DNA of 64,000 bases from NCBI RefSeq assembly GCF_001275385.1, contig NZ_LGIW01000015.1:868001-932000 (forward strand), given 5' to 3'. The position numbers and the translations under genes were made by a program. Below, in pieces: positions 42,394-50,341 of this stretch (position 1 is the stretch's first letter; the number at the start of each line of letters is the position of its first letter). The notes under the pieces were generated by a model. The model did no database searches. It was given only the letters and a program-made list of their open reading frames with translations, and was not told the DNA's origin. The stretch comes from Exiguobacterium sp. BMC-KP (GTDB lineage Bacteria > Bacillota > Bacilli > Exiguobacteriales > Exiguobacteriaceae).

Positions 42394-42721
42394 GACTTAA
42401 TCAATCTCCTTTCAACTAATGAGGAAACATCATAATAATTTTCTTAATATTCTGAATTTATATTATGTAAAAGATTGAAGGAAACTTTTAGGGATAGCAT
42501 TCTTTCATGTCGAGAGAAGATAGAAGAACGTTAGTGAAATAATCGACGACGATCAACTCGAATGTATTTTGATGTTATTGTAACTTCAAATTAATACGTA
42601 GTTTTGCTCCATCTAAAATCTAGACGTAACTCAAAAAATCTCTCTTCAAAAAGTAGATAGTTTTTATTATTTCAACTGTCTATTTTTGAGAGAGCATATA
42701 ACAATGGGAGTCGCGCCTTTG
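42394..42721. other. AT-rich intergenic region, no gene seen
   Basis: 328 bases between the two-TM gene and the tiny peptide at 42722. I see no ORF with a binding site, only AT-rich sequence that must hold the two-TM gene's promoter, and a weak hairpin near 42650-42695 (GATAGTTTTT with AACTGTCTAT) that could end the peptide transcript. Confidence 0.5.
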
Positions 42722-42808
42722 TTATTTCTTTGAACGTCCCGGTTGAGAAGATGTGTAGACACTGACCGCCAACACAAATAAGATTGAAAACCATGTCCAA
42801 AATGACAT
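42722..42808 (-). CDS. Tiny membrane peptide, copy 2
   Basis: 28 residues from an ATG preceded by GGAGGCGGTGGC: a hydrophobic core (WTWFSILFVLAVSVY) and a polar basic tail SSQPGRSKK. The reading frame is conserved against the copy at 41515, with most differences at third codon positions in the core, which supports real translation. Resembles type I toxin or regulatory membrane peptides in size and shape, but the function is unknown. Confidence 0.6.
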   Translation of the reverse strand: MSFWTWFSILFVLAVSVYTSSQPGRSKK

Positions 42809-43160
42809 GCCACCGCCTCCTTGTGATGATGCTTGGGTACATTAACTGTCTTCTTGTTCTTACCAATAAATTCCTGCATTCATTTATTAGCAATTTTTCT
42901 TAATAGATAAAGCGCGTAGGTGATCGATGAACAGTCTTCGCCATGAGAATGATATAAATACTTCCGAAATACACGTTCATAGCTAGATTAAAACCTGACA
43001 TGTTGTTGCCACTTATGTTTTAAAGAGTCTTATATTTAATCTACTATAATAATGCAATAGTCTATGTTTCCCCGCCTTACAATTATGTAATAATTTTCAA
43101 TAAACCTTCATTTTTAGTAGATACACGTTACACTGAACGTACGAAATAGAGGTGAATACA
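42809..43160. other. AT-rich intergenic region, no gene seen
   Basis: 352 bases between divergent units. It must hold promoters for the tiny peptide (minus) and for the gene at 43161 (plus; TACACT near 43128 could be its -10). No ORF, RNA gene or clear palindrome was found. Confidence 0.5.
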
Positions 43161-43820
43161 TTGCAATTAACATTTGAGTACATGCCTTATTATTACGATG
43201 ATAATCTTCAGTTGATTCCAAATGATTTTTCAGACCCTGATAATCTGCGTTTCGTCATCGAACAAAACTACACATCAGCCTTTAGTATCTTTACGAATCC
43301 AGACGATGAATCGTCTTCATTTGAAAGTTCATTTCTTGAGCAGTGGCTTCATCGATTACAAGCCTTCCCACTATTCGTCTGTGTAGAGGTGAATCGTTAT
43401 GACGAAGAAGAGTTTGAAGCGTTATGTCGATTTTATTCGATTACATATAATGATTTAACACCACTTGCGGACAAACGATTCATCGTCGCTGAACTGAAGC
43501 ATGCCGAAGACTTTCAACGATTGTATTCTTACATCCATCCCCACGCGAGTTGGAATGATCTTGTCATCTGGTCAACCAAACCAAATGTCTTCCGGATTGA
43601 ATACCGAACGCACTACTACTCCGAACGACCAGAAAAAACGGTCATCGTCGCCATGCAGGAAAAAATGTCTGTCTTTGCGTTCAGCTACGATGCAGATGTC
43701 GTGAATGTCGTCTCGAATCAACCGTTTTTCGAGACAGCCGATCGCTTATTCCAAACCTTACCTGACTTCGTCGTTCCGACTTTAGATGACGCTATCGAAG
43801 ACATACAAGAAAAGGAGTGA
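43161..43820 (+). CDS. Hypothetical protein
   Basis: 219 residues from TTG 43161, six bases after AGAGGTG; GTG 43152 lies inside that site. Acidic and soluble; no recognised domain. Aromatic-rich opening (FEYMPYYYDDN). It precedes the gene at 43826 by only 5 bases, so the two form an operon. Confidence 0.7.
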   Translation: MQLTFEYMPYYYDDNLQLIPNDFSDPDNLRFVIEQNYTSAFSIFTNPDDESSSFESSFLEQWLHRLQAFPLFVCVEVNRYDEEEFEALCRFYSITYNDLTPLADKRFIVAELKHAEDFQRLYSYIHPHASWNDLVIWSTKPNVFRIEYRTHYYSERPEKTVIVAMQEKMSVFAFSYDADVVNVVSNQPFFETADRLFQTLPDFVVPTLDDAIEDIQEKE

Positions 43821-43825
43821 ACGAG

Positions 43826-45079
43826 TTGCACCCATTAACGAAAGATTTAATCTCCCATATCCAAGATAAATATCAACTGAACGACTATGCCTTACATGAA
43901 TCCTTCTATCGCCGTGAAAAAATTCATGGTGAGACGCAGTACTTGCTTGAGACATGTTGGTTCCCCATCAATCACGGTCCATGGTCTGAAGACGAGAGTT
44001 ATCCGGACGGTACGATTGAGATTCAAGTCGATACAGTTACACGACGAACGACATCAATCAACAAACATGGTGATGTCACGATTCATTCTCTTCCAGAGGA
44101 CTTGCGTGATTCAGACACACAGACTGCCTGGCTTGAGCAAGAGTTAGGAATGCCGTTCAACCAGGAGTTCATGTTACTGAAGCACCAAGATTCGCTGTAT
44201 CAGTATGTCGGCTGCCAAAACGGAATTCGCCTCTTCCCTGGTTTTTTCATTTCGCTTGAATTGAAGGACGATGGAGCGCTTGATTTTTTCAGTGTGTATG
44301 GAACCCCCGCCCTGAGCAACAAGTATCCGACTGAATCGTTTTTACTGTCACCTGTACAAATCACACCGATCATTTCAGAACAGGTACGGTTCTTTTTTGC
44401 ACCTGATGAGCAACAACGCAAACTAGCATATGCGATTCAAGAAATCTTTATTTCTCAAGACGGCTCGCGCACGTATCCTTTGGATGATCCAGACAGTTCA
44501 GCCGTCATGGTAAACGAAGTCGTGACATGGGACAAACCCTCTACGTTCTCCTACACGCGTAAATGGATTAAGCGGCAAGACACCGTCACAGCACGCGATG
44601 CCGAAGCTCAAACGCCACACCCGGATTACCGCCCGTTGACGGACGAGACGCTAGCGACTTGTATGTCGATTGCTGTAGACGTCATCGCTGCCGAGTATCC
44701 TGAGGAGTCAGGAGCGTGGACGATTCAAGAAATCAATCGGGATTTTCCATTCATTAACGTAGTAGTACGCCGAACACATGACGACATAAGTCTCGCTTAC
44801 AAACGTCGTTTGACGATTCTCCTGATAGAAGAAACTTATGAAGTCAGCCTAATCGTTGATAACGAGTCGATTATCGCGCTCTACCATGACTCGACGCAAC
44901 CGTTGCCTAATAGCGTGCCAAAAGAAGTCATACGTGACGTACTCATGCCTTATCTGACATTAAAACCCTATTATGTCTTCGACCAGGTGCTCGATCAGTA
45001 CGTTCTCTGCGGACTACTCGACTCTGATCATGCTTACTTACCGGCAACGAACGAAGTCGTTTTATTGCGCGACTTATGA
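43826..45079 (+). CDS. Hypothetical protein, possible repeated YcdB/PepSY-like domains
   Basis: 417 residues from TTG 43826, eight bases after AAGGAG; GTG 43817 overlaps the previous stop and is the alternative. Soluble. Stretches such as WFPINHGPWSEDESYPDGTIEIQVDTVTRRTTSINKHGD look like the strand-turn-strand of YcdB/PepSY-like domains, which bind or inhibit peptidases; this is a weak resemblance. Partner of the gene at 43161. Confidence 0.65.
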   Translation: MHPLTKDLISHIQDKYQLNDYALHESFYRREKIHGETQYLLETCWFPINHGPWSEDESYPDGTIEIQVDTVTRRTTSINKHGDVTIHSLPEDLRDSDTQTAWLEQELGMPFNQEFMLLKHQDSLYQYVGCQNGIRLFPGFFISLELKDDGALDFFSVYGTPALSNKYPTESFLLSPVQITPIISEQVRFFFAPDEQQRKLAYAIQEIFISQDGSRTYPLDDPDSSAVMVNEVVTWDKPSTFSYTRKWIKRQDTVTARDAEAQTPHPDYRPLTDETLATCMSIAVDVIAAEYPEESGAWTIQEINRDFPFINVVVRRTHDDISLAYKRRLTILLIEETYEVSLIVDNESIIALYHDSTQPLPNSVPKEVIRDVLMPYLTLKPYYVFDQVLDQYVLCGLLDSDHAYLPATNEVVLLRDL

Positions 45080-45080
45080 G

Positions 45081-45611
45081 TCAGTTCCGCCATTGATCTA
45101 TCCGATTCCTTATTGCTTTTGGAAGAACGAGTCGTCTCAGCTGTTTCAGTCGTTCTCGGTCCGCTTCCTGCTCAGCAAGATAGTGTTCAATCATTGCGAC
45201 CTTTTGTTCTCGTCCTGGAATCAGTTGATAGATGACATACCAATCGACGAGTGACATAAATGGAAGTCCTGTCTCATTAATCGTTTGTTCAGCAAACGGA
45301 TAGACGAAGATCCCCTCGTCATGGCGAATCTGAAGTCCGCTCATCAGATCGACATCGATATCATGAATGATAAATTCTTGGAACACCTGTGTCGCGTATA
45401 GTGACATCTTGTCTTGTTCGACGATGGTTCCCATTTCCGATAACACTTGGACTGCTCGTTCGACGTCTTCTAGCGCGACAACGAGGTCGATGTCATGCGG
45501 AGTGACAGGCAGTCCATGATGTGCTAACAGCAATGAACCACCGATACCGAAGCGAATTTGCTCTTGTTGTAATGCCTTAACGATATAGGCTACTACTTCC
45601 TGTAAGTTCAT
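45081..45611 (-). CDS. Nucleotidyltransferase-fold protein
   Basis: 176 residues from ATG 45611, overlapping the TetR stop as ATGA. Motif GIGGSLLLAHHGLPVTPHDIDLVV carries the GGS and DxD of the fold (AbiEii/MNT-like family), and DIDVDLMSG gives a third acidic site. Coupled to a TetR regulator, an odd pairing; substrate unknown. Confidence 0.78.
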   Translation of the reverse strand: MNLQEVVAYIVKALQQEQIRFGIGGSLLLAHHGLPVTPHDIDLVVALEDVERAVQVLSEMGTIVEQDKMSLYATQVFQEFIIHDIDVDLMSGLQIRHDEGIFVYPFAEQTINETGLPFMSLVDWYVIYQLIPGREQKVAMIEHYLAEQEADRERLKQLRRLVLPKAIRNRIDQWRN

Positions 45612-46195
45612 CGCCGGAACCCCGCTGCTCGAAACGGTCCTTCCATTGAAATCGTAAAGACGATCCGAGCAATCTCTTCCGGTGTTGTTTCGTTCGGATG
45701 ACTCAACCACGATTCAATCACTCCAAGGTGGGCAGCAGAAAGATAGGCGACGAGGTAGTCTTCCGGAACGAGCCGTTCTCCCTGTTCCGGAAGTCCTGAG
45801 AACAGAATCTGTTGCATGTAATCGCGGACCCGGTTCCGAAACATTCCGTCACTCGCCGGGCTAAGTAAAATCCGCATCAGTGTCCGGTGCTCATAAAGGA
45901 ACGTCAGAAACGGAATGATCCGTCGGTACGGAGATGATTCCGATTTATTGATTAGGACGAACGGAATCTCCCGTTCGAACGTCGCTTCAATCTTTTCAAA
46001 GATCTCATTCGTCATCCGTTCGAGCAGTTCGTATTTATCCGCGTAATGATGATAGAATGTCCCTCGGTTGACTTCAGCGCGTTCCGTCAATAACTTGATC
46101 GTCACGGCGTCAAAGCCGACTTCGTCGATCAGCTGAAGGAACGTCTCGCGAATTCGTCGGTCGGTTCGAATGATGCGTAAATCTTGTTTTTTCAT
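45608..46195 (-). CDS. TetR-family regulator
   Basis: 195 residues from ATG 46195 (GAGG 8 bases upstream). Helix-turn-helix GFDAVTIKLLTERAEVNRGTFYHHYADKYEL, of the DhaS/YxeR-like group with a TetR_C_14-like tail. Divergent from an ABC-2 exporter with a palindrome over the exporter's transcription start; a typical local repressor of efflux. Confidence 0.88.
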   Translation of the reverse strand: MKKQDLRIIRTDRRIRETFLQLIDEVGFDAVTIKLLTERAEVNRGTFYHHYADKYELLERMTNEIFEKIEATFEREIPFVLINKSESSPYRRIIPFLTFLYEHRTLMRILLSPASDGMFRNRVRDYMQQILFSGLPEQGERLVPEDYLVAYLSAAHLGVIESWLSHPNETTPEEIARIVFTISMEGPFRAAGFRR

Positions 46196-46266
46196 CAAAA
46201 TCGCCTCTTTCTTCAACAGTTTGTCGGGATATGTCGCTTAAGCAACAGATGGACATCAATTGGTCA

Positions 46267-46295
46267 TTGCTCCCATTTTCTCTCCCTTTTATAAT
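46267..46295 (+). promoter_or_regulatory. Promoter of the ABC-2 exporter
   Basis: TTGCTC (46267-46272), 17-bp spacer, TATAAT (46290-46295). Confidence 0.7.
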
Positions 46296-46300
46296 GAAAT

Positions 46301-46321
46301 TAATCAACACATTGTTCAATA
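46301..46321. promoter_or_regulatory. TetR operator over the exporter start site
   Basis: TAATCAACA-cat-TGTTCAATA, a 9-3-9 imperfect palindrome (7 of 9 pairs), right at the expected +1 of the exporter promoter. Confidence 0.6.
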
Positions 46322-46348
46322 ATTATTTTATAAAAGGAGGGAAATACG

Positions 46349-47065
46349 ATGGATTTACGACTACACGGTGTATCGAAATCGTTTCATCAACAGGACGTCC
46401 TCCAACAAATTGATCTCCTGATTCCGTCTGGTGAGATTTGTGGATTGCTTGGTCCGTCAGGGTCTGGCAAGACGACGTTGATTCGCTTGATGATTGGCGC
46501 GATTCAAGCAGATTCAGGAACGATTCAAATCGGTGACAATTCGATGCCAAACTTCAAGATGTTATCGAAGATCGGTTTCATGCCACAAAATGATGCCTTA
46601 TATGAGGATTTATCTGGCCTTGCGAACCTACAGTTTTTCGGTTCCTTATACAACATGTCTCGTCAGGACTTAGCGAAACGAATCGAAGAGGTCTTGACGC
46701 TCGTCGATTTAACGAATGATCAAAAAAAGCTCGTCCGTCATTATTCCGGTGGGATGAAGAAACGGTTGTCCCTCGCCATCTCAATCCTACATCGTCCGAG
46801 CATTCTATTCCTGGATGAACCGACCGTCGGAATTGATCCCGTGTTACGCCGACAGATTTGGAATCAATTCCAAGCGATTCGTGCGCAAGGTACGACGATT
46901 GTCGTCTCGACCCACGTCATGGATGAAATCAATGAGTGTGACCGGGCGGCATTGATCTATAACGGTCGAATCATCGCTTATGACCCCCTCGACCGTTTGC
47001 TCGCACAGACGGAAAACGGAAAAGTTGAAGAACTATTCCTGCTCGCCGGAAAGGACGTGACGTGA
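46349..47065 (+). CDS. ABC-2 exporter ATPase
   Basis: 238 residues: GPSGSGKTTLIRLMIGAI, signature YSGGMKKRLSLAISIL, LFLDEPTVGIDP, VVSTHVMDE. Of the YbhF/YhcH type that couples to ABC-2 permeases. AAAGGAGGG before the ATG. The permease follows with a one-base stop/start overlap. Confidence 0.92.
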   Translation: MDLRLHGVSKSFHQQDVLQQIDLLIPSGEICGLLGPSGSGKTTLIRLMIGAIQADSGTIQIGDNSMPNFKMLSKIGFMPQNDALYEDLSGLANLQFFGSLYNMSRQDLAKRIEEVLTLVDLTNDQKKLVRHYSGGMKKRLSLAISILHRPSILFLDEPTVGIDPVLRRQIWNQFQAIRAQGTTIVVSTHVMDEINECDRAALIYNGRIIAYDPLDRLLAQTENGKVEELFLLAGKDVT

Positions 47066-48093
47066 TGTGGCAACTCGCACGACGGGTCATCCGTCAAACG
47101 TTGAACGATAAACGAAGCGTCGGACTGATTTTACTTGCTCCGTTATTAATCTTCAACTTGATCTATTTCTTGCTCGGAAACGATGACTACACGCCAGTCG
47201 TCGCCATTGACCAGGATGTACCAGCTCCGGTCTCACAAGCGATTGAAAACCAGGATTTGTCGATCAAAGCGTATAGCGGTAGTGATGCGGACGCCTATCT
47301 GAAAGATCACAAAACGGTCGACGTCGTCTTAGAGATGAGCGACAATCAGCTGTCCTTAAGTCTCCGCGAACCATCGACGAAAAGTTCGAAAGCACTACGC
47401 GAGATTCAAGCTGGACTTGCGTCACTGCAACCGACGATGCAACTTAAGACGAACTATCTCTACGGAGATGTCGATCAATCGACGTTTGACGCGCTCGGTT
47501 TCGTTTTTTTATCACTATTCTCCTTCTTTTTCGTCTTCATCTTATCAGCGATGGCACTCGTCAAGGAGCGCAGTGGTGGCACGCTCGAGCGCTTGATGAT
47601 GACACCGATTCGCCAAACGGATGTCATCTTCGGCTATACGCTCGGTTATAGCGTTTTTGCTTCCATCCAAGCCATTCTTGTCGTACTATATGCGACGATC
47701 GTTCTTGATCTGCCATCTGCAGGCTCGATCATCTGGGTCTTCCTGACGATGCTCGGACTTGCCGTTGTGGCGGTCTTGTTCGGGGCAACGATTTCGATCT
47801 TTGCCCAGTCTGAATTACAAGTTGTCCAGTTAATTCCTTTTACGATCATTCCGCAAATTTTCTTCTCCGGTTTGATTCCGCTTGATTTGATTCCGTACGG
47901 ACTCGGGAACATCGGATATATCACCCCGATCTTCTACGGGGCGAGTGCAATCAAGGAAGTGCTTGTCTACGGCAATGGTTGGTCAAGTATCTGGCCGTTC
48001 TGGCTCGGACTATTCCTTTATGGTGCAGCACTGTTCCTCTTAAATATGCTCGCCCTCAACAAGTATCGTGGACATCAAAAAAGACACGGCTGA
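47065..48093 (+). CDS. ABC-2 exporter permease
   Basis: 342 residues from ATG 47065. One N-terminal TM (19-38), an extracellular domain (40-145), then five TMs with the ABC-2 loop MALVKERSGGTLERLMMTPI. YhgE/YbhR-like exporters of drugs or toxic metabolites. Ends in a terminator shared with the convergent gene. Confidence 0.9.
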   Translation: MWQLARRVIRQTLNDKRSVGLILLAPLLIFNLIYFLLGNDDYTPVVAIDQDVPAPVSQAIENQDLSIKAYSGSDADAYLKDHKTVDVVLEMSDNQLSLSLREPSTKSSKALREIQAGLASLQPTMQLKTNYLYGDVDQSTFDALGFVFLSLFSFFFVFILSAMALVKERSGGTLERLMMTPIRQTDVIFGYTLGYSVFASIQAILVVLYATIVLDLPSAGSIIWVFLTMLGLAVVAVLFGATISIFAQSELQVVQLIPFTIIPQIFFSGLIPLDLIPYGLGNIGYITPIFYGASAIKEVLVYGNGWSSIWPFWLGLFLYGAALFLLNMLALNKYRGHQKRHG

Positions 48094-48116
48094 TTATACG
48101 AGCCGTGTCTGATTTT
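48076..48116. terminator. Bidirectional terminator spanning both stop codons
   Basis: AGACACGGCT / AGCCGTGTCT stem; the stops of the convergent genes (48091-48093 and 48094-48096) lie in and beside its loop. Confidence 0.88.
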
Positions 48117-48798
48117 GCTTAAGTTGTTCGAGGAAAGCAGTCCGTCGAGCAGAATCAAGTGTCTGCTCTGCCACGTCGGCATACCGAACGAGCTGATAGA
48201 CCTCATGCGGAACCGTGACCTCTAGGCGTGTTAACCACTCCGTCAGCGTCTCATGTGTCCGCCGTTGCTGCGCTGGAGCAAGTGACCGATTGAACGCGCG
48301 CACCGCTTCACGAATTTTTGAATCAAGGATACTGCCTTCTAAGGAGAACTGGATTTCAGACGTTAGCGGAAGCGATAGAGCGGTTCGTTTTGGTTGATGT
48401 TTTGATGGGAATGACCACTGCATGCGGTTGAATCGTTGTCGACGATACAGATAGATGATGATGACTAGAGCGACAATCCAAGGAGCAACGCGAGTGATTT
48501 GATTGATTGCATCCGTCCATGATCCCTTTTCCACTTCAACAACAGGTTTCTTATCCGGCTCTTTCCGATATCCTTTGTGCCCATTTTTTGAAGAGCTCAG
48601 TGCCTTTGTGATCAAATCTTTTTTCGCATAGATGACTTTTTTAGTCGGTAAAATTGTGCTCGGGACATGTACCCAGTTTCCCGTCGACTGATCGATCGGA
48701 GGATCGACTAATGCTTGATACGACAGTTTTACACCAACGACGCCTAAAAATAGCAATACGCATGTCATGAAAGTCATTCCAATCATTCGACTTCTCAT
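48094..48798 (-). CDS. Two-TM protein with DUF4129-like C-terminal domain
   Basis: 234 residues if started at ATG 48798; GGAGG is 12 bases upstream, slightly far, and an in-frame GTG at 48810 is possible. TM1 about 6-27, basic extracellular loop, TM2 about 103-121, C-terminal domain NRSLAPAQQRRTHETLTEWLTRL..YQLVRYADVAE. Third member of the family seen at 34812 and 41662; convergent with, not part of, the ABC-2 unit. Confidence 0.72.
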   Translation of the reverse strand: MRSRMIGMTFMTCVLLFLGVVGVKLSYQALVDPPIDQSTGNWVHVPSTILPTKKVIYAKKDLITKALSSSKNGHKGYRKEPDKKPVVEVEKGSWTDAINQITRVAPWIVALVIIIYLYRRQRFNRMQWSFPSKHQPKRTALSLPLTSEIQFSLEGSILDSKIREAVRAFNRSLAPAQQRRTHETLTEWLTRLEVTVPHEVYQLVRYADVAEQTLDSARRTAFLEQLKQNQTRLV

Positions 48799-48881
48799 TT
48801 CATCCTGCACCTCCAAAAGGAAATTGAACTCCTTAACACAAGATCTTTTCCCATATGTTACCATGAAAGGAGGCGATTCAG

Positions 48882-49226
48882 ATGAGTTACGAAAAAGTAT
48901 TTCAAATGCCGATGCAACAGCTGTACAACGTATACCTACAAAAAGTAGAGCGCAAGCAACGGACGCAAGAGGAGCTGGTTGAAATCATGCTTTGGTTAAC
49001 CGGACACACGCAAGCATCGTTTGAACAAGCAAAACAAGCGCAAACCGTCGCAGCCTTTTTCGAACAAGCACCCGATTTGAACGAACGTCGATTTTTAGTC
49101 ACTGGTGTCATCTGCGGGATTCGAGTCGAGAACTTAACAGATCCACACATCCGTAACATCCGGATTCTCGATAAACTCGTTGATGAACTGGCAAAAGGAA
49201 AAGTATTATCTAAGATTTTACGATAA
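48882..49226 (+). CDS. DUF2200-family protein
   Basis: 114 residues that match DUF2200 along the whole length (VFQMPMQQLYNVYLQKVERKQRTQEEL, IMLWLTGHTQ, LVTGVICGIRVENLTDPHIRNIRILDKLVDELAKGK, KILR). Function unknown; soluble. AAAGGAGG upstream. Confidence 0.9.
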   Translation: MSYEKVFQMPMQQLYNVYLQKVERKQRTQEELVEIMLWLTGHTQASFEQAKQAQTVAAFFEQAPDLNERRFLVTGVICGIRVENLTDPHIRNIRILDKLVDELAKGKVLSKILR

Positions 49227-49238
49227 GGAGGAATGCTG

Positions 49239-49409
49239 ATGTCTACGATACTCAGTACACTGGCCATCCTCATCATGGTGACCAGTGTGGCTTATTTCAT
49301 CGTCTATCAAGTGAAACGAAACAAAGGTACCCATCGTTCACCTGTCTATCGACTCGTCTTTAGTGGTCTGTTAGTTGGTTTGATGGTTAGTTATTTTTTG
49401 TTGACGTGA
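49239..49409 (+). CDS. Small two-TM protein
   Basis: 56 residues from ATG 49239, behind AAGGAGG 12 bases after the DUF2200 stop. Hydrophobic segments about 4-23 and 37-54 with a basic loop VKRNKGTHRSPVYR between them, a hairpin-like membrane protein. Too small for many gene finders; probably co-transcribed with DUF2200. Function unknown. Confidence 0.7.
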   Translation: MSTILSTLAILIMVTSVAYFIVYQVKRNKGTHRSPVYRLVFSGLLVGLMVSYFLLT

Positions 49410-49484
49410 GTCGTTTTTTTCAGTTTTGTTTTTAAATATTAAAAACATTAATACAGTATTTGAAATAATAAAGGAGGTATACGT

Positions 49485-49694
49485 TTGAAGATTCGAAAAT
49501 GGCTCCTTCCGCTCTTACTACTCATCTGTCTTGTCTCACCAAATGCCGCAACATCCTATGTGAAATGGACGGTCGCTCCGACTGGTCACTACCTAGAACG
49601 GCTTCAAGCGGCTAACATTTCTTATAAAGTCCGGCAACAGACACTCTACATTCAAGAAAAGGATCTCCATCGCGTCACGACGTGCTGTACGTAA
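49485..49694 (+). CDS. Small exported protein
   Basis: 69 residues from TTG 49485 (AAGGAGG 7-8 bases upstream). Signal peptide MKIRKWLLPLLLLICLVSPNA style (1-22), then a short domain ending in a vicinal cysteine pair (TTCCT). Secreted or membrane-attached; role unknown. Closed by a perfect terminator. Confidence 0.7.
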   Translation: MKIRKWLLPLLLLICLVSPNAATSYVKWTVAPTGHYLERLQAANISYKVRQQTLYIQEKDLHRVTTCCT

Positions 49695-49697
49695 TTC

Positions 49698-49747
49698 CTA
49701 TACAAAATCCCCTCATTTCAGTCCGAAATGAGGGGATTTTGTATAGG
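49698..49747. terminator. Bidirectional terminator, long perfect stem
   Basis: 22-bp perfect stem (CTATACAAAATCCCCTCA... and its complement) between convergent genes. Confidence 0.9.
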
Positions 49748-49754
49748 AAAAGAT

Positions 49755-50297
49755 TTAGCGAATCGTTTTCAACGCCGTTGCCCACGGGATGACTTGATCG
49801 AGCATTTGGTTGACCGACGTTTCTTGAACGACTGCGGCTTTGAGAACCGATCCGTTCTCAAAATCGGTGAACAAGGACAACGCAGGATGCACCCGGACGT
49901 CGGCGATCAATAATTCCCCTAAGATGCCGCGCAAATGTTCTGCTGCCCGTGCCCCACCGACAGAACCGTAGGAGACAATCCCTGCTGCTTTATTGTTCCA
50001 TTCGACGCGGAGATAATCGAGTGCGTTCTTGAGTGACGCTGCAATCGAGTGGTTGTATTCTTGCACGATGAAGACGAAGCCGTCTTGCGCTGCGACATCC
50101 TTCGACCAAGCAGCAGCACCCGATGCATCCCCGTCTTTTTCACCAAGGAGTGGTAATTTGTAGTCAGCGATATCAAGAATCGTATAGTTTGCATCATCCC
50201 GTTGATCGGCGAGTTGTTTGACCCAGTTCCCAACTTGTGGGCTGAGACGTCCTTCACGTGTTGATCCTAAGATGATGCCGATGTTTAATTTCTCCAT
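49755..50297 (-). CDS. NADPH-dependent FMN reductase (azoreductase/quinone reductase type)
   Basis: 180 residues from ATG 50297 (GGAGG 8 bases upstream). Flavodoxin-like: GSTREGRLSPQVG (FMN phosphate loop), FIVQEYNHSIAASLKNALDYL, GIVSYGSVGGARAAEHL. YhdA/ArsH-like reductases reduce quinones and azo dyes with NADPH. It follows the ring-cleaving dioxygenase gene and is probably in the same MhqR-controlled unit. Confidence 0.9.
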   Translation of the reverse strand: MEKLNIGIILGSTREGRLSPQVGNWVKQLADQRDDANYTILDIADYKLPLLGEKDGDASGAAAWSKDVAAQDGFVFIVQEYNHSIAASLKNALDYLRVEWNNKAAGIVSYGSVGGARAAEHLRGILGELLIADVRVHPALSLFTDFENGSVLKAAVVQETSVNQMLDQVIPWATALKTIR

Positions 50298-50341
50298 CTT
50301 CATTTCCTCCTCTTATTTAAATGCTGTCAGTTTAGTTTTTT

